Origin: Saprospiraceae bacterium | GTDB taxonomy: Bacteria; Bacteroidota; Bacteroidia; Chitinophagales; Saprospiraceae | Reading direction: 5' to 3' | Length of the DNA stretch: 16,403 nt | NCBI GenBank assembly: GCA_016715465.1 | Contig: JADKAA010000002.1 | Location: 1 to 16,403 of the forward strand | Shown: positions 8,803 through 16,403 of the stretch, piece by piece | How positions within the stretch are numbered: the stretch's first letter is position 1 | Layout of the letters: the number at the start of each line of letters is the position of its first letter | The notes under the pieces: generated by a model | Seen by the model: only the letters and a program-made list of their open reading frames with translations | What the model was told of the DNA's origin: nothing | Databases searched by the model: none | Translations under genes and position numbers: made by a program

Positions 8803-9840
8803 ATGAAAGTATTAGGGCTTATATCTTCTTTAACCGACCCCTCTTCAAGGGCAAGGATTCTTCAATATAAAACATGTCTAGAAGAGGAAAAAATCTTTCT
8901 CCATCCCAAATACTTTTCTCCCTTTAACTATGCCGACCCTGCACCGTGGATGTACCGGGTTAACAAAATAACAAAGATTAATCCCTGGCGTTTTTTGTGG
9001 TTACAGAAATCAATCAGCAGGATTCCGCTATTGACACAACAATATAACTATGATATTATCTGGCAGAACAGGTTGGTATTGCCTCAGCAATCATTTTATG
9101 AGAGGAAGTTTAAAAGACCCTTAGTATTTGACTTTGACGATGCTATCTGGCTACATGACGGAGAAAAAAATGTAGCTGAAGCCATTAGCAAAGCATCACT
9201 AGTTTTTGCAGGCAATGATTACCTTGCCAATTTTGCAATTAAACACAATAAACGCATAACGGTTATCCCTTCCACAATAGATACTACCAAACTATATCCG
9301 CTGCCAAATCAAAACAATACGTTCACTATTGGTTGGATAGGCAGCATCTCCAATCTCCGTTTTCTTAATTTGGTAAAACCTGCAATACTTGATTTTCTGT
9401 CAAGGCATAACAATTCCCGATTGGTAATAGTATCTTCAGAAAAGAAAGGGCCATTTCAGTTCGATAATGAAAAAATAGTTTTCAAGCGATGGTCTGCTGA
9501 AATAGAAAATGAACTTATCAATGAGTTTGATATTGGCCTCATGCCATTGACGGATGACGATTTTACAAAGGGAAAATGCAGTTATAAAATGTTACAATAT
9601 ATGGCTTGTGGTAAACCGGTGGTGGCAAGCCCTATAGGTATGAACAATAAAATTCTTACAGAAAGTACAGTAGGGCTTTCTGCAAAAACTAAAGAAGAAT
9701 GGCTCGCAGCTTTTGAAATGTTAAAAAACGACCACTCATTTTATGCCACCTGTTCGGAAAACGGCAGAAGACTTGTCGAAAATGAATATTCCATACATAA
9801 ATATTACCCGGTGATTTCCACACATTTTAAAACCCTTTGA
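8803..9840 (+). CDS. Glycosyltransferase family 4
   Basis: A 345-residue GT-B-like enzyme. The N-terminal half has RPLVFDFDDAIWLHD, common in GT4 members of Bacteroidota glycan clusters, and AGNDYLANFA, the junction where acceptor and donor domains meet. The donor domain shows FTIGWIGSISNLRFL, DIGLMPLTDDDFTKGKCSYK and LQYMACGKPVVASPIG. The classical EX7E pair is not kept in its usual form: the KGKCSYKMLQYMACG segment occupies that place, as in a recognised GT4 subgroup. It starts six bases after the methyltransferase stop and is 19 bases from the next gene, so it is in the operon. It should act at the cytosolic face on the lipid-linked glycan; donor sugar unknown. Confidence 0.85.
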   Translation: MKVLGLISSLTDPSSRARILQYKTCLEEEKIFLHPKYFSPFNYADPAPWMYRVNKITKINPWRFLWLQKSISRIPLLTQQYNYDIIWQNRLVLPQQSFYERKFKRPLVFDFDDAIWLHDGEKNVAEAISKASLVFAGNDYLANFAIKHNKRITVIPSTIDTTKLYPLPNQNNTFTIGWIGSISNLRFLNLVKPAILDFLSRHNNSRLVIVSSEKKGPFQFDNEKIVFKRWSAEIENELINEFDIGLMPLTDDDFTKGKCSYKMLQYMACGKPVVASPIGMNNKILTESTVGLSAKTKEEWLAAFEMLKNDHSFYATCSENGRRLVENEYSIHKYYPVISTHFKTL

Positions 9841-9859
9841 AAGCAGCAAACTACTCTGA

Positions 9860-10692
9860 ATGAACAAGGCTTTACTTTTAAAAATTGCCAGAAAAATCAA
9901 CATTCTTTCTATTAGGAAAAGAGTTCTTGGTTTTTTATTTAAAAAAATGGTCTTGAGTTACAACATATTTATTCTTTTAACAATGACCAGTTTTTTATTT
10001 ACGGGGTCAATAATCATTTTATTCCAAACGAATCCTTTACTGCCTTTATCAGCTACGAGACACAACTCGAGAAATGTAAAAATGAAAGTCTTTTTGCTTA
10101 TCAGCCCCGACGTGGTGACATTGTATTAGATTTAGGTGCCGGGTTAGGTGAAGAAACACTTTACTACTCCCAGCTTGTTGGCCATAAAGGAAGAGTATTG
10201 GCGATAGAAGCAAATCCGGCTGTGTTTGAGGTGCTCAAAAAAACTATTGCGCTTAATAAACTCAGCAATGTTTCCATTTTTAATATGGCTGTTTTTGAAA
10301 AGAATGGAACAATAAATCTTTCTGCAGGATATCCCTCCTATGAAGCAGGCTCTGTCACAAAAGAAAATAACCGTAATACTGTTACCATTCCAGCAATCAG
10401 GATAGATAGCTTCCTTGAAAAGCAAAAAACAGAAAGAATTGATTTCCTGAAAGCAAACATAGAGGGTGCTGAAAGATACATTATCAGTACACTCACCACT
10501 ATGCAGGTTTCAAAGATTCGTCACATTGCCATTGCCTGTCATGATTTCAGGTATCATAGGGAAGATAATGAATTTTATAAAACAAAAGAACTGGTCATAA
10601 GTTTCTTCGCAAAAAACGGTTTCGATATCCAGACCCGCCAGACCGGCATTGACTACCTTGATGACTGGGTATATGGAACTAATAAAATTTAA
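9860..10692 (+). CDS. FkbM-family methyltransferase, one frameshift in an A7 run
   Basis: The first frame (9860 on) reads MNKALLLKIARKINILSIRK up to the A run at 9941-9947. Adding one A continues the protein as NGLELQHIYSFNNDQFFIYG and on through GDIVLDLGAGLGEET (residues 87-100), RVLAIEANPAVFEVLKK, IPAIRIDSFLEK, and IDFLKANIEGAERYII to the stop at 10692. LDLGAGLG is the SAM-binding motif I; the VLAIEANP and DFLKANIEGAE motifs are diagnostic of FkbM-type O-methyltransferases. The repaired length is 277 residues. It likely methylates a sugar hydroxyl or related group of the glycan. The break could be a sequencing error, slippage-based phase variation, or transcriptional slippage; the many similar errors in this window favour the first. 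Confidence 0.83.
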
Positions 10693-10715
10693 ATTACTTT
10701 GTTGCCAATACTGAG

Positions 10716-11672
10716 ATGAATACCTTTTGTACGATAATTAACAGACATTACCTGCCTTTTGCTGCTGTACTTTACCAGTCACTTGCAAAAGCAGAACCAG
10801 GCGTACAATTACAGGTGCTGTTGTCGGACCTGGAAAACCCGCAAGAACTTCCACTTGGTTTATCAAATCTTAGGTATCATTCACTGGCTGATGTGTTGAA
10901 CACACCAACTGCGAAACGTATTCATCAAAAATATGGCGCTTCCAATCCTGATGTTTTTCGATGGGCATTAAAACCAGTATTCATTGCTCATCTTTTACAA
11001 AGGGGATTTGAAAAAGTAATTTTTTCTGACCCCGATATGTATTTTGTAAATTCCTTTGGCTTTCTTTTTGACTTTTTAAATGAACATGCTGTATTACTTG
11101 CTCCACACTGGGGCTCTGTTGACCCTTTAAAAAATGAGGACAGCCTTTATTCTGTTTTAAGGAACGGGTTATACAGCGGTGGATTGATAGCTGCCGGTAA
11201 AAAAGGCCTGCCAGCTATGGAATGGTGGGCGGGGGTATGCCATTATAAAATGGAACGGCAGCCAGCCTTAGGCTTATATGATGACCAAAAGTATCTTGAT
11301 GTTATACCACTTATTGAAGGAACAACAACTGTAATAAGACATATGGGTTGCAACCTGTCTAGTATCAATATTGACTCATGCAGGCGGGAAATGATAAATA
11401 ATAAATTGCTCATCAACGGCGAATTTGAGCCGGTATTTATTCATTTTACCAAAGACACTATCATCAACATAGTAAACCGGAACGACTACCTGTTAAAACC
11501 ATTCCTTGATAACTACATAGCTGAGTTAGCAACGGAAAAATTTGACTTACTGAACAGGCTTGATGACATTGATGCTTCAAAGTTTAGTTCAGTAATATAC
11601 CCACTTAAACATAAACTACGGTTACGTACATTACTAAAAAGGTTCTTCTTCAGGCTTGCAGAAAAAATATAA
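10716..11672 (+). CDS. GT-A glycosyltransferase, GT8-like
   Basis: This 318-residue protein begins MNTFCTIINRHYLPFAAVLYQSL, the pattern of GT8 and related transferases (short strand, then the helix carrying YxPxxxVLxxSL). The metal-binding DXD is DPD at residues 105-107 in KVIFSDPDMYFV. Downstream, LYSGGLIAAGKKGLPAMEWW and LYDDQKYLDVIP match the acceptor-side GG motif and the conserved DDQ/DQ motif, and FIHFTKD is near the C-terminal HF motif of the fold. No membrane helix is seen. The gene is separated by 23 bases from fkbM; TTACTTTG at 10694-10701 is one mismatch from a -7 box. Sugar specificity is unknown. The family call is moderately sure because the protein is a divergent member. Confidence 0.78.
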   Translation: MNTFCTIINRHYLPFAAVLYQSLAKAEPGVQLQVLLSDLENPQELPLGLSNLRYHSLADVLNTPTAKRIHQKYGASNPDVFRWALKPVFIAHLLQRGFEKVIFSDPDMYFVNSFGFLFDFLNEHAVLLAPHWGSVDPLKNEDSLYSVLRNGLYSGGLIAAGKKGLPAMEWWAGVCHYKMERQPALGLYDDQKYLDVIPLIEGTTTVIRHMGCNLSSINIDSCRREMINNKLLINGEFEPVFIHFTKDTIINIVNRNDYLLKPFLDNYIAELATEKFDLLNRLDDIDASKFSSVIYPLKHKLRLRTLLKRFFFRLAEKI

Positions 11673-11675
11673 AGT

Positions 11676-12760
11676 TTGACCAATTCTACACATATAGCAA
11701 TCTTATGCTCCCGGCTTGATCTGCCGGGTGGTATCGAAAGAGCAGTTGTCAACACTGCCAATCTGTTTAGCGAAAAGGGCCATTCTGTATCATTGGTAAT
11801 ATTAGATGAAACAAGGAACAGCTTCTATCCTGTTCATCCCTCCGTTGAAATAATACACCAGTCGTTGTCATTTGGCATCACTCCCGAAGGCAATGTGATC
11901 TCCCGGAAAATAAAATTATTGACAGATGTACTGAAGCTGAGAAAACTTTTGAAACAATTGCATCCAGATATTGTCATCGCATCCGAATATCCTTTTGCTG
12001 CCGCTATTATTTTATCCGGGTCACATAAAATTGCAAAAGCAATCTCATGGGAACATCATCATTTCTATGAATTAAAAAGAAATCGATTCTGGCATAAAAT
12101 ATTCAAACTGACTTATCCCTGGCTGGAGACAGTGGTTTGTCTCAATAATGATGAAAAAAAGCTCTTTGAGACAATCAACCCGATAACAACTGTCATCCCC
12201 AACTTCATAAATGCAGCAGCCAGATCAGAACTGGCCAATAAAACAATCCTCACTGTCGGCAGGCTTACTGCTGTAAAAGGAACTGACCTGTTATTACAAA
12301 CGGCAAAGCTGGTTTTACATCAACATCCCGGCTGGCAATGGAAACTGATCGGTGATGGTGACCTGAAAGATGAAGTACTGCATTTTATCGAAAAAGAAAA
12401 CCTGCAAAATCAGCTTATCATTCAGCCCCCTCTCCATCATGATATAAAACAGGAATATCAGAATGCTTCAATGTATGTGATGACTTCCCGGAATGAATGT
12501 TTCCCGATGACATTGCTGGAGGCACAATCCGCCGGCCTGCCCTGCATTTCTTTTGATTGCGATTCCGGACCAAGGCATATTATCAAAAATGAGGAAAATG
12601 GTATACTCGTTGAAAAGAAAATACTTCACAACTGGCTGCTGCTGTTTCTTCGCTGATCATGGATGATGCAAAGAGAAAGAAAATGGGAGAATTAGCTTTT
12701 AATAATATTCAGGAATTCTCTCCCGGTAAAATTTACCAGTTATGGAAAGAGTTGTTCTGA
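11676..12760 (+). CDS. Glycosyltransferase family 4 with TTG start and a 3' frameshift
   Basis: The reading frame opens at TTG 11676, three bases after the previous stop; no in-frame ATG precedes the conserved N-terminal HIAILCSRLDLPGGIERAVVN, so TTG is the only sensible start, although TTG is rare in this group. LPGGIERAVVNTA is the GT4 acceptor loop. The donor domain has TILTVGRLTAVKGTDLLLQT, WKLIGDGDLKDE and the EX7E pair in RNECFPMTLLEAQSAGLPCI. At about 12610-12622 one base is missing; without repair the protein ends at 12656, with repair it continues as AAAVSSLIMDDAKRKKMGEL to a stop at 12758-12760, giving 361 residues. This is the last gene of the plus-strand cluster and faces lepA. 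Confidence 0.83.
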
Positions 12761-12836
12761 TCAAATGAAGTTTTCCCGCTGATTATACAGATGCTTGCCG
12801 CAGATGAACACCGAGTAAACCATCGGAATCAGCCGG

Positions 12837-12865
12837 AAAATAAAAAAGGCACCATTACTGATGCC
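12837..12865 (-). terminator. Intrinsic terminator of lepA
   Basis: Read on the minus strand, a 7-bp stem (GGCATCA / TGGTGCC, one G-T pair) closes a GTAA loop of the stable GNRA kind at 12848-12865 and is followed at once by TTTTTTATTTT. It lies 40 bases after the lepA stop, the expected place. No T-run follows the hairpin on the plus strand, so it would not stop the glycan operon by the usual mechanism. A second, long-range inverted repeat (GCTGATT 12778-12784, AATCAGC 12827-12833) lies just beyond it. Confidence 0.75.
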
Positions 12866-12905
12866 CATAAATATATTTCCCGTTTATTACACACTACTCC
12901 TCAAA

Positions 12906-14698
12906 TCAATCATCCAGCTTCAATACCGCTAAAAAAGCTTCCTGCGGCACTTCCACATTTCCTATCTGGCGCATCCGCTTCTTACCTTCTTTCTGCTTTT
13001 CCAACAGTTTACGCTTCCGGCTGATATCGCCACCATAACATTTGGCGGTTACATCCTTACGCATCGCAGAGATATTCTCTCTTGCTACCACTTTAGCACC
13101 AATGGCAGCCTGAATGGCAATCTGGAATTGCTGTCTTGGCAATAATTCTTTCAGTTTCTCGCAGAGTTTTCGTCCAAACTCCTGTGCCCGGCTGCGGTGA
13201 ATCAATGCACTCAATGCATCTACTTTATCATTGTTCAATAAAATATCCATCCGTACAATATCCGCTTCCCGGTAACCAATGGGATGATAATCAAACGATG
13301 CATAACCCCTCGTTTGTGATTTCAGCTTATCGTAAAGTCAAAGACAATCTCTGTCAATGGCATTTCAAAGATCAGTTCCACCCTTGTTGTCGTCAGGTAG
13401 CTTTGGTTCATCAGTATGCCCCGCTTACCCAAACAAAGCGTCATGATGTTTCCGATATACTCCGGCTTACTAATGATCTGTGCCCTGATAAAGGGCTCAT
13501 CAATATGATCCGTTTTTACCGGGTCAGGGAATTCGGTTGGATTATTAACGATCACTTTCTCTCCCTTTGTTGTATAAGCGATAAAACTTACGTTAGGAAC
13601 CGTTGTGATCACCGTCTGGTTAAATTCTCTCTCTAATCTTTCCTGGATGATCTCCATGTGCAGCAGCCCAAGAAAGCCGCAACGGAAACCAAAACCAAGG
13701 GCTTGCGATGTTTCCAGTTCATAGGTCAGCGATGCATCATTCAATTGCAACTTATCCATACAATCCCGCAGCTCTTCAAAGTCATCCGTATTCACCGGGA
13801 AAATGCCGGCAAATACCATCGGTTTTACTTCTTCAAATCCTTGTATGATCTCCTGGGTTGGATTGGCCGCCAGGGTAATCGTATCCCCCACTTTTACCTC
13901 TTTCGCATTCTTGATGCCGGTAATCAGGTAACCCACATCGCCGCATTTTAGTTCCTTTTTTTCTGTCATCTTCAGTTTCAGGATACCCACTTCATCCGCA
14001 TCATATTCCTGGTCGGTCGAAACAAATTTCACTTTATCACCTTTCTTTATCGAACCATTTCTTACGCGGAAATAAACAATAATGCCACGAAAAGGATTGA
14101 ACATACTGTCAAAGATCAACGCCTGTAATGGTGCATCCGGTTTACCGGTTGGCGCCGGAATCCGGTTTACAATAGCATTCAGAATCGCCTCCACACCCAG
14201 GCCGGTACGGCCGCTGGCATGCAGAATATCTTCCCTTTTACACCCAATCAGTTCAATGATCTGGTCTTCTACTTCCTCAATCATGGCACCTGCCATATCG
14301 ATCTTATTGACCACAGGAATAATCTCAAGATTATTTTCAATTGCAAGGTATAAGTTGCTGATAGTCTGCGCCTGAATACCCTGTGTAGCATCCACTAAAA
14401 GCAGGCAGCCTTCGCAGGCAGCCAGTGCCCGGCTCACTTCGTAACTGAAGTCAACGTGGCCGGGAGTATCGATCAGGTTCAGGATATATTCCTGCCCGTC
14501 GGTATGTTTATAGTTGATCTGGATGGCATGACTTTTAATAGTAATGCCCTTTTCCCTTTCCAGGTCCATATCGTCCAGCACCTGGTCCATCATATCCCTG
14601 TCGCTGATAGTACCGGTACTTTGTAACAAACGGTCAGCCAGGGTGGATTTACCGTGATCAATATGGGCGATAATGCAAAAATTGCGGATGTTCTTCAT
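12906..14698 (-). CDS. lepA: Elongation factor 4 (LepA), one frameshift
   Basis: LepA/EF4 is a ribosome-binding GTPase that acts in translation under stress. From ATG 14698 (minus) the GTPase motifs are plain: AHIDHGKST (11-19), DTPGH (77-81) and NKID (131-134), with the switch-I region DMDLEREKGITIKSHA. LepA-specific segments include FRCGFLGLLHMEIIQERLER and the C-terminal domain with KRKLLEKQKEGKKRMRQIG. The frame breaks near 13334-13336: one T is missing on the coding strand (GACTTTACG where FDFYDKL needs one more), and the protein resumes as KSQTRGYASFDYHPIGYREA. Corrected, it is 597 residues, normal for the family. Because lepA is rarely a pseudogene, the break is most likely a sequence error. 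It is convergent with the glycan cluster. Confidence 0.95.
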
Positions 14699-14725
14699 GT
14701 ACGTTTAACCTCATTTTCGAGGTGG

Positions 14726-14733
14726 CAAAGGTA
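14726..14733 (-). promoter_or_regulatory. Bacteroidota -7 promoter box of lepA
   Basis: On the minus strand TACCTTTG fits the TAnnTTTG consensus of the Bacteroidota primary sigma factor exactly, 27 bases before the lepA ATG. No -33 TTTG is seen at the expected distance. A small inverted repeat (ACCTC/GAGGT, 14708-14723) lies in the resulting short 5' leader. Confidence 0.6.
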
Positions 14734-15129
14734 CGGAAAAACGGTGGTTCCGGAAGAAGCCTTTCCTTGTACTATGCTCTGTTTAGCAGGGGCTTTCAGC
14801 AGCAGTGCTTGCATCGTCTGTAGTACCGGCTGTACGCTGCAAGTCCTCACCCTTCGGGTTGCGGGCTTTCCGCTTCCATCCGGCAGCCCTTCGGCTATAT
14901 ATCGCTGATCAGCAAATACTATACACCGCATCAACTTGGCTTCTTTACACCGCTGTCATGCCTTCGGCAGATAAATTGTGTCTTGTGTGCGGATATGCTG
15001 GCGGGCAATAGACCTACAGCACAGCGGTTAAGACAATAATACCTTAGCCATCCTTCACTACGCTGCTGCTGTTGTTCCCTGTATGCTGTTGCAGATATTC
15101 ACTAACTGTAAAAAAGCGGACTCACTTAA
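14734..15129. other. Non-coding stretch between lepA and the CRISPR array
   Basis: About 400 bases with no gene that I can support; open frames here have no recognisable protein character. It contains three short inverted repeats around a CCTTCGG core: ACCC-TTC-GGGT (14849-14859), AGCC-CTTC-GGCT (14885-14896) and TGCC-TTC-GGCA (14959-14969), plus a perfect 10-bp palindrome GCTGATCAGC (14904-14913). The last 40 bases before the array are somewhat A/T-richer and would be the leader if the array is read rightward, but no clear promoter is seen. Confidence 0.5.
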
Positions 15130-16266
15130 ATCTATGTCAAGAATAAATTGAAGACTGACTCTCTCCTTCCTATTCTTGGGATATCATCTGCAGTACTCTG
15201 TTTCAGTCAAGAATAAATTGAAGACTGACTCTCTCCAATAGCTTCTTATGCGTGGACAAAAAATTACTGTTTCAGTCAAGAATAAATTGAAGACTGACTC
15301 TCTCTTAATTTGAAAAAACCTAACAATGCCCAAAACAATGTTTCAGTCAAGAATAAATTGAAGACTGACTCTCTCGGTTATTTGAAGGCTGGGGCCATCA
15401 GCAGTATTGTTTCAGTCAAGAATAAATTGAAGACTGACTCTCTCTATAAAAGGAAAGCATAGCGAGGAAGGACCTCAGTTTCAGTCAAGAATAAATTGAA
15501 GACTGACTCTCTCACACAATAATTAATCAGGCAGTAGGCGGCACTTCGTTTCAGTCAAGAATAAATTGAAGACTGATTCTCTCTTCTATAAGGCACGCAG
15601 CTAGGCCATCTAAAATGTTTCAGTCAAGAATAAATTGAAGACTGACTCTCTCAAACAGCTCAACATATTTGACCAGGCAGCAGGGTTTCAGTCAAGAATA
15701 AATTGAAGACTGACTCTCTCCTGGAAAATGGGCGAACATTAAAAAGGTAAATGTTTCAGTCAAGAATAAATTGAAGACTGACCTCTCTCAAAAGGGCTGG
15801 TGGTTGAGTGGTGACACATTACGTTTCAGTCAAGAATAAATTGAAGACTGACTCTCTCCCGTGGGAAAAATACCACAGTAATCCTCATAGAGTTTCAGTC
15901 AAGAATAAATTGAAGACTGACTCTCTCTCTCTTTAGGCGGTGGCGGTGCAGATGGGAATAAGTTTCATTCAAGAATAAATTGAAGACTGACTCTCTCAAA
16001 CTACTGGACAAGGATGCTGAATTATAACCAGTTTCAGTCAAGAATAAATTGAAGACTGACTCTCTCTGAAAATAAAATCAACCATAATCGCCTTACTGTT
16101 GTTTCAGTCAAGAATAAATTGAAGACTGACTCTCTAACAGCATGAAAACCGCCTATGACCAGGGTGAGTTTCAGTCAAGAATAAATTGAAGACTGACTCT
16201 CTGGTACGCATCGCCCTTGGAAATTTAATTTTTAAGTATCAGTCAAGAATGAATTGAGACAGTCTT
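15130..16266. CRISPR. CRISPR array, 17 repeats of 36 nt and 16 spacers of 31-35 nt, no cas genes in window
   Basis: The 36-nt repeat starts GTTTCAGTCAAG on the plus strand and ends GACTGACTCTCTC, with an inner 5-bp inverted repeat CAGTC/GACTG. Repeat starts are 15130 (first six bases degenerate), 15200, 15269, 15340, 15409, 15478, 15548, 15617, 15685, 15753, 15823, 15892, 15962, 16031, 16101, 16168 and 16236 (degenerate, about 31 bases). Variants: C-to-T in the seventh, one extra C in the tenth (37 nt), G-to-T in the thirteenth, changed last base in the fifteenth (A) and sixteenth (G). Spacers are all different. On the minus strand the repeat ends ACTGAAAC, seven of eight matches to the ATTGAAAC tag of many type I/III repeats, which suggests leftward transcription and a type I or III system; the decay of repeats toward the right end argues the opposite. 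Direction is therefore left open. Confidence 0.97.
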
Positions 16267-16403
16267 ATTTTTCCAATATGTCAAAGAACTCTGCTAACCC
16301 TGCTCCATAAGCTGCCAGCCAAAGCCATGGCTGCATTTATTACCCAGGCCATGAACGGGGGCAGCGGCAGGTTTACGGTGTATCTAATTTCAAAGGCGGC
16401 ATG
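16267..16403. other. Unassigned sequence right of the CRISPR array
   Basis: The first part (to about 16280) is T-rich. Beyond it more than one frame stays open to the window edge. One plus frame has ATG 16327 and reads MAAFITQAMNGGSGRFTVYL; one minus frame ends with a stop at 16281-16283 and reads backward from the edge. I cannot choose between them and recognise neither. This side could hold the leader or cas genes if the array is transcribed leftward. Confidence 0.3.

Noticed and set aside
12778..12833. Terminator for the plus-strand glycan operon
   Set aside because: The 7-bp inverted repeat has a 42-base loop and is followed by an A-rich, not T-rich, stretch on the plus strand.
12791..13024. 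Plus-strand open frame over the lepA 3' end
   Set aside because: It covers the lepA terminator and is antisense to conserved lepA codons.
13136..14375. Three plus-strand open frames inside lepA
   Set aside because: They are antisense shadows of a strongly conserved GTPase gene.
14654..15011. Several open frames on both strands upstream of lepA
   Set aside because: They overlap the lepA start or promoter, have no recognisable protein features, and contain the hairpin repeats; they look like chance frames.
15130..16266. Tandem repeat or satellite instead of CRISPR
   Set aside because: Repeats are separated by unique spacers of near-constant length, which is diagnostic of CRISPR.
1..16403. 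tRNA, rRNA, insertion sequences or transposases
   Set aside because: No sequence with the expected structure or motifs was seen anywhere in the window.

Overview
The window looks like a chromosomal piece of a Bacteroidota bacterium, most likely a Chitinophagaceae-type member. The grounds are moderate GC with A/T-rich codons, no clear Shine-Dalgarno sequences, a perfect Bacteroidota -7 promoter box (TAnnTTTG form) before lepA, and the style of the glycan genes. Family placement is inference; the sequence alone does not prove it.

Layout. (1) Positions 1-12760 hold thirteen tightly spaced plus-strand genes that form a surface-polysaccharide (O-antigen or similar glycan) cluster. They are: a GT2 transferase with its 5' end cut off (1-663); a GT4 transferase (663-1791); three genes that together encode the four-step GDP-D-glycero-alpha-D-manno-heptose pathway (hddA 1775-2793, gmhA 2829-3407, and an hddC-gmhB fusion 3442-4684); a secreted protein of unknown function (4748-5770); an ABC-2 glycan exporter (wzm 5824-6648, wzt 6648-7901); a class I methyltransferase (7957-8796); a second GT4 (8803-9840); an FkbM-type methyltransferase (9860-10692); a GT8-like transferase (10716-11672); and a third GT4 (11676-12760). 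(2) The housekeeping gene lepA runs convergently on the minus strand (12906-14698), with its own promoter upstream and a good intrinsic terminator downstream. (3) Positions 14734-15129 are non-coding and carry small TTCG-loop inverted repeats. (4) Positions 15130-16266 are a CRISPR array of 17 repeats (15 good copies plus a degenerate one at each end) and 16 spacers. No cas gene lies in the window. (5) The last 137 bases are unassigned.

How the genes work together: GmhA, HddA, GmhB and HddC would make GDP-heptose. The glycosyltransferases would build a heptose-containing glycan on a lipid carrier, the two methyltransferases could decorate or cap it, and Wzm/Wzt would export it. Wzt has a C-terminal extension of the kind that reads the glycan end.

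Quality warning: nearly every gene in the first 4.3 kb is broken by one-base indels, often in homopolymers, yet the protein can be followed across each break into another frame. The 4.7-9.8 kb stretch is clean. Single similar breaks occur in the FkbM gene, the last GT4 and lepA. Because lepA is a highly conserved housekeeping gene and is hit in the same way, most breaks are probably sequence errors rather than real pseudogenes. I treat these as intact genes with errors.

The most interesting element is the CRISPR array. Its repeat does not point clearly to one type, and the evidence for its transcription direction conflicts. Its spacers show a purine bias on the plus strand that would fit RNA-antisense guides if the array is transcribed leftward.
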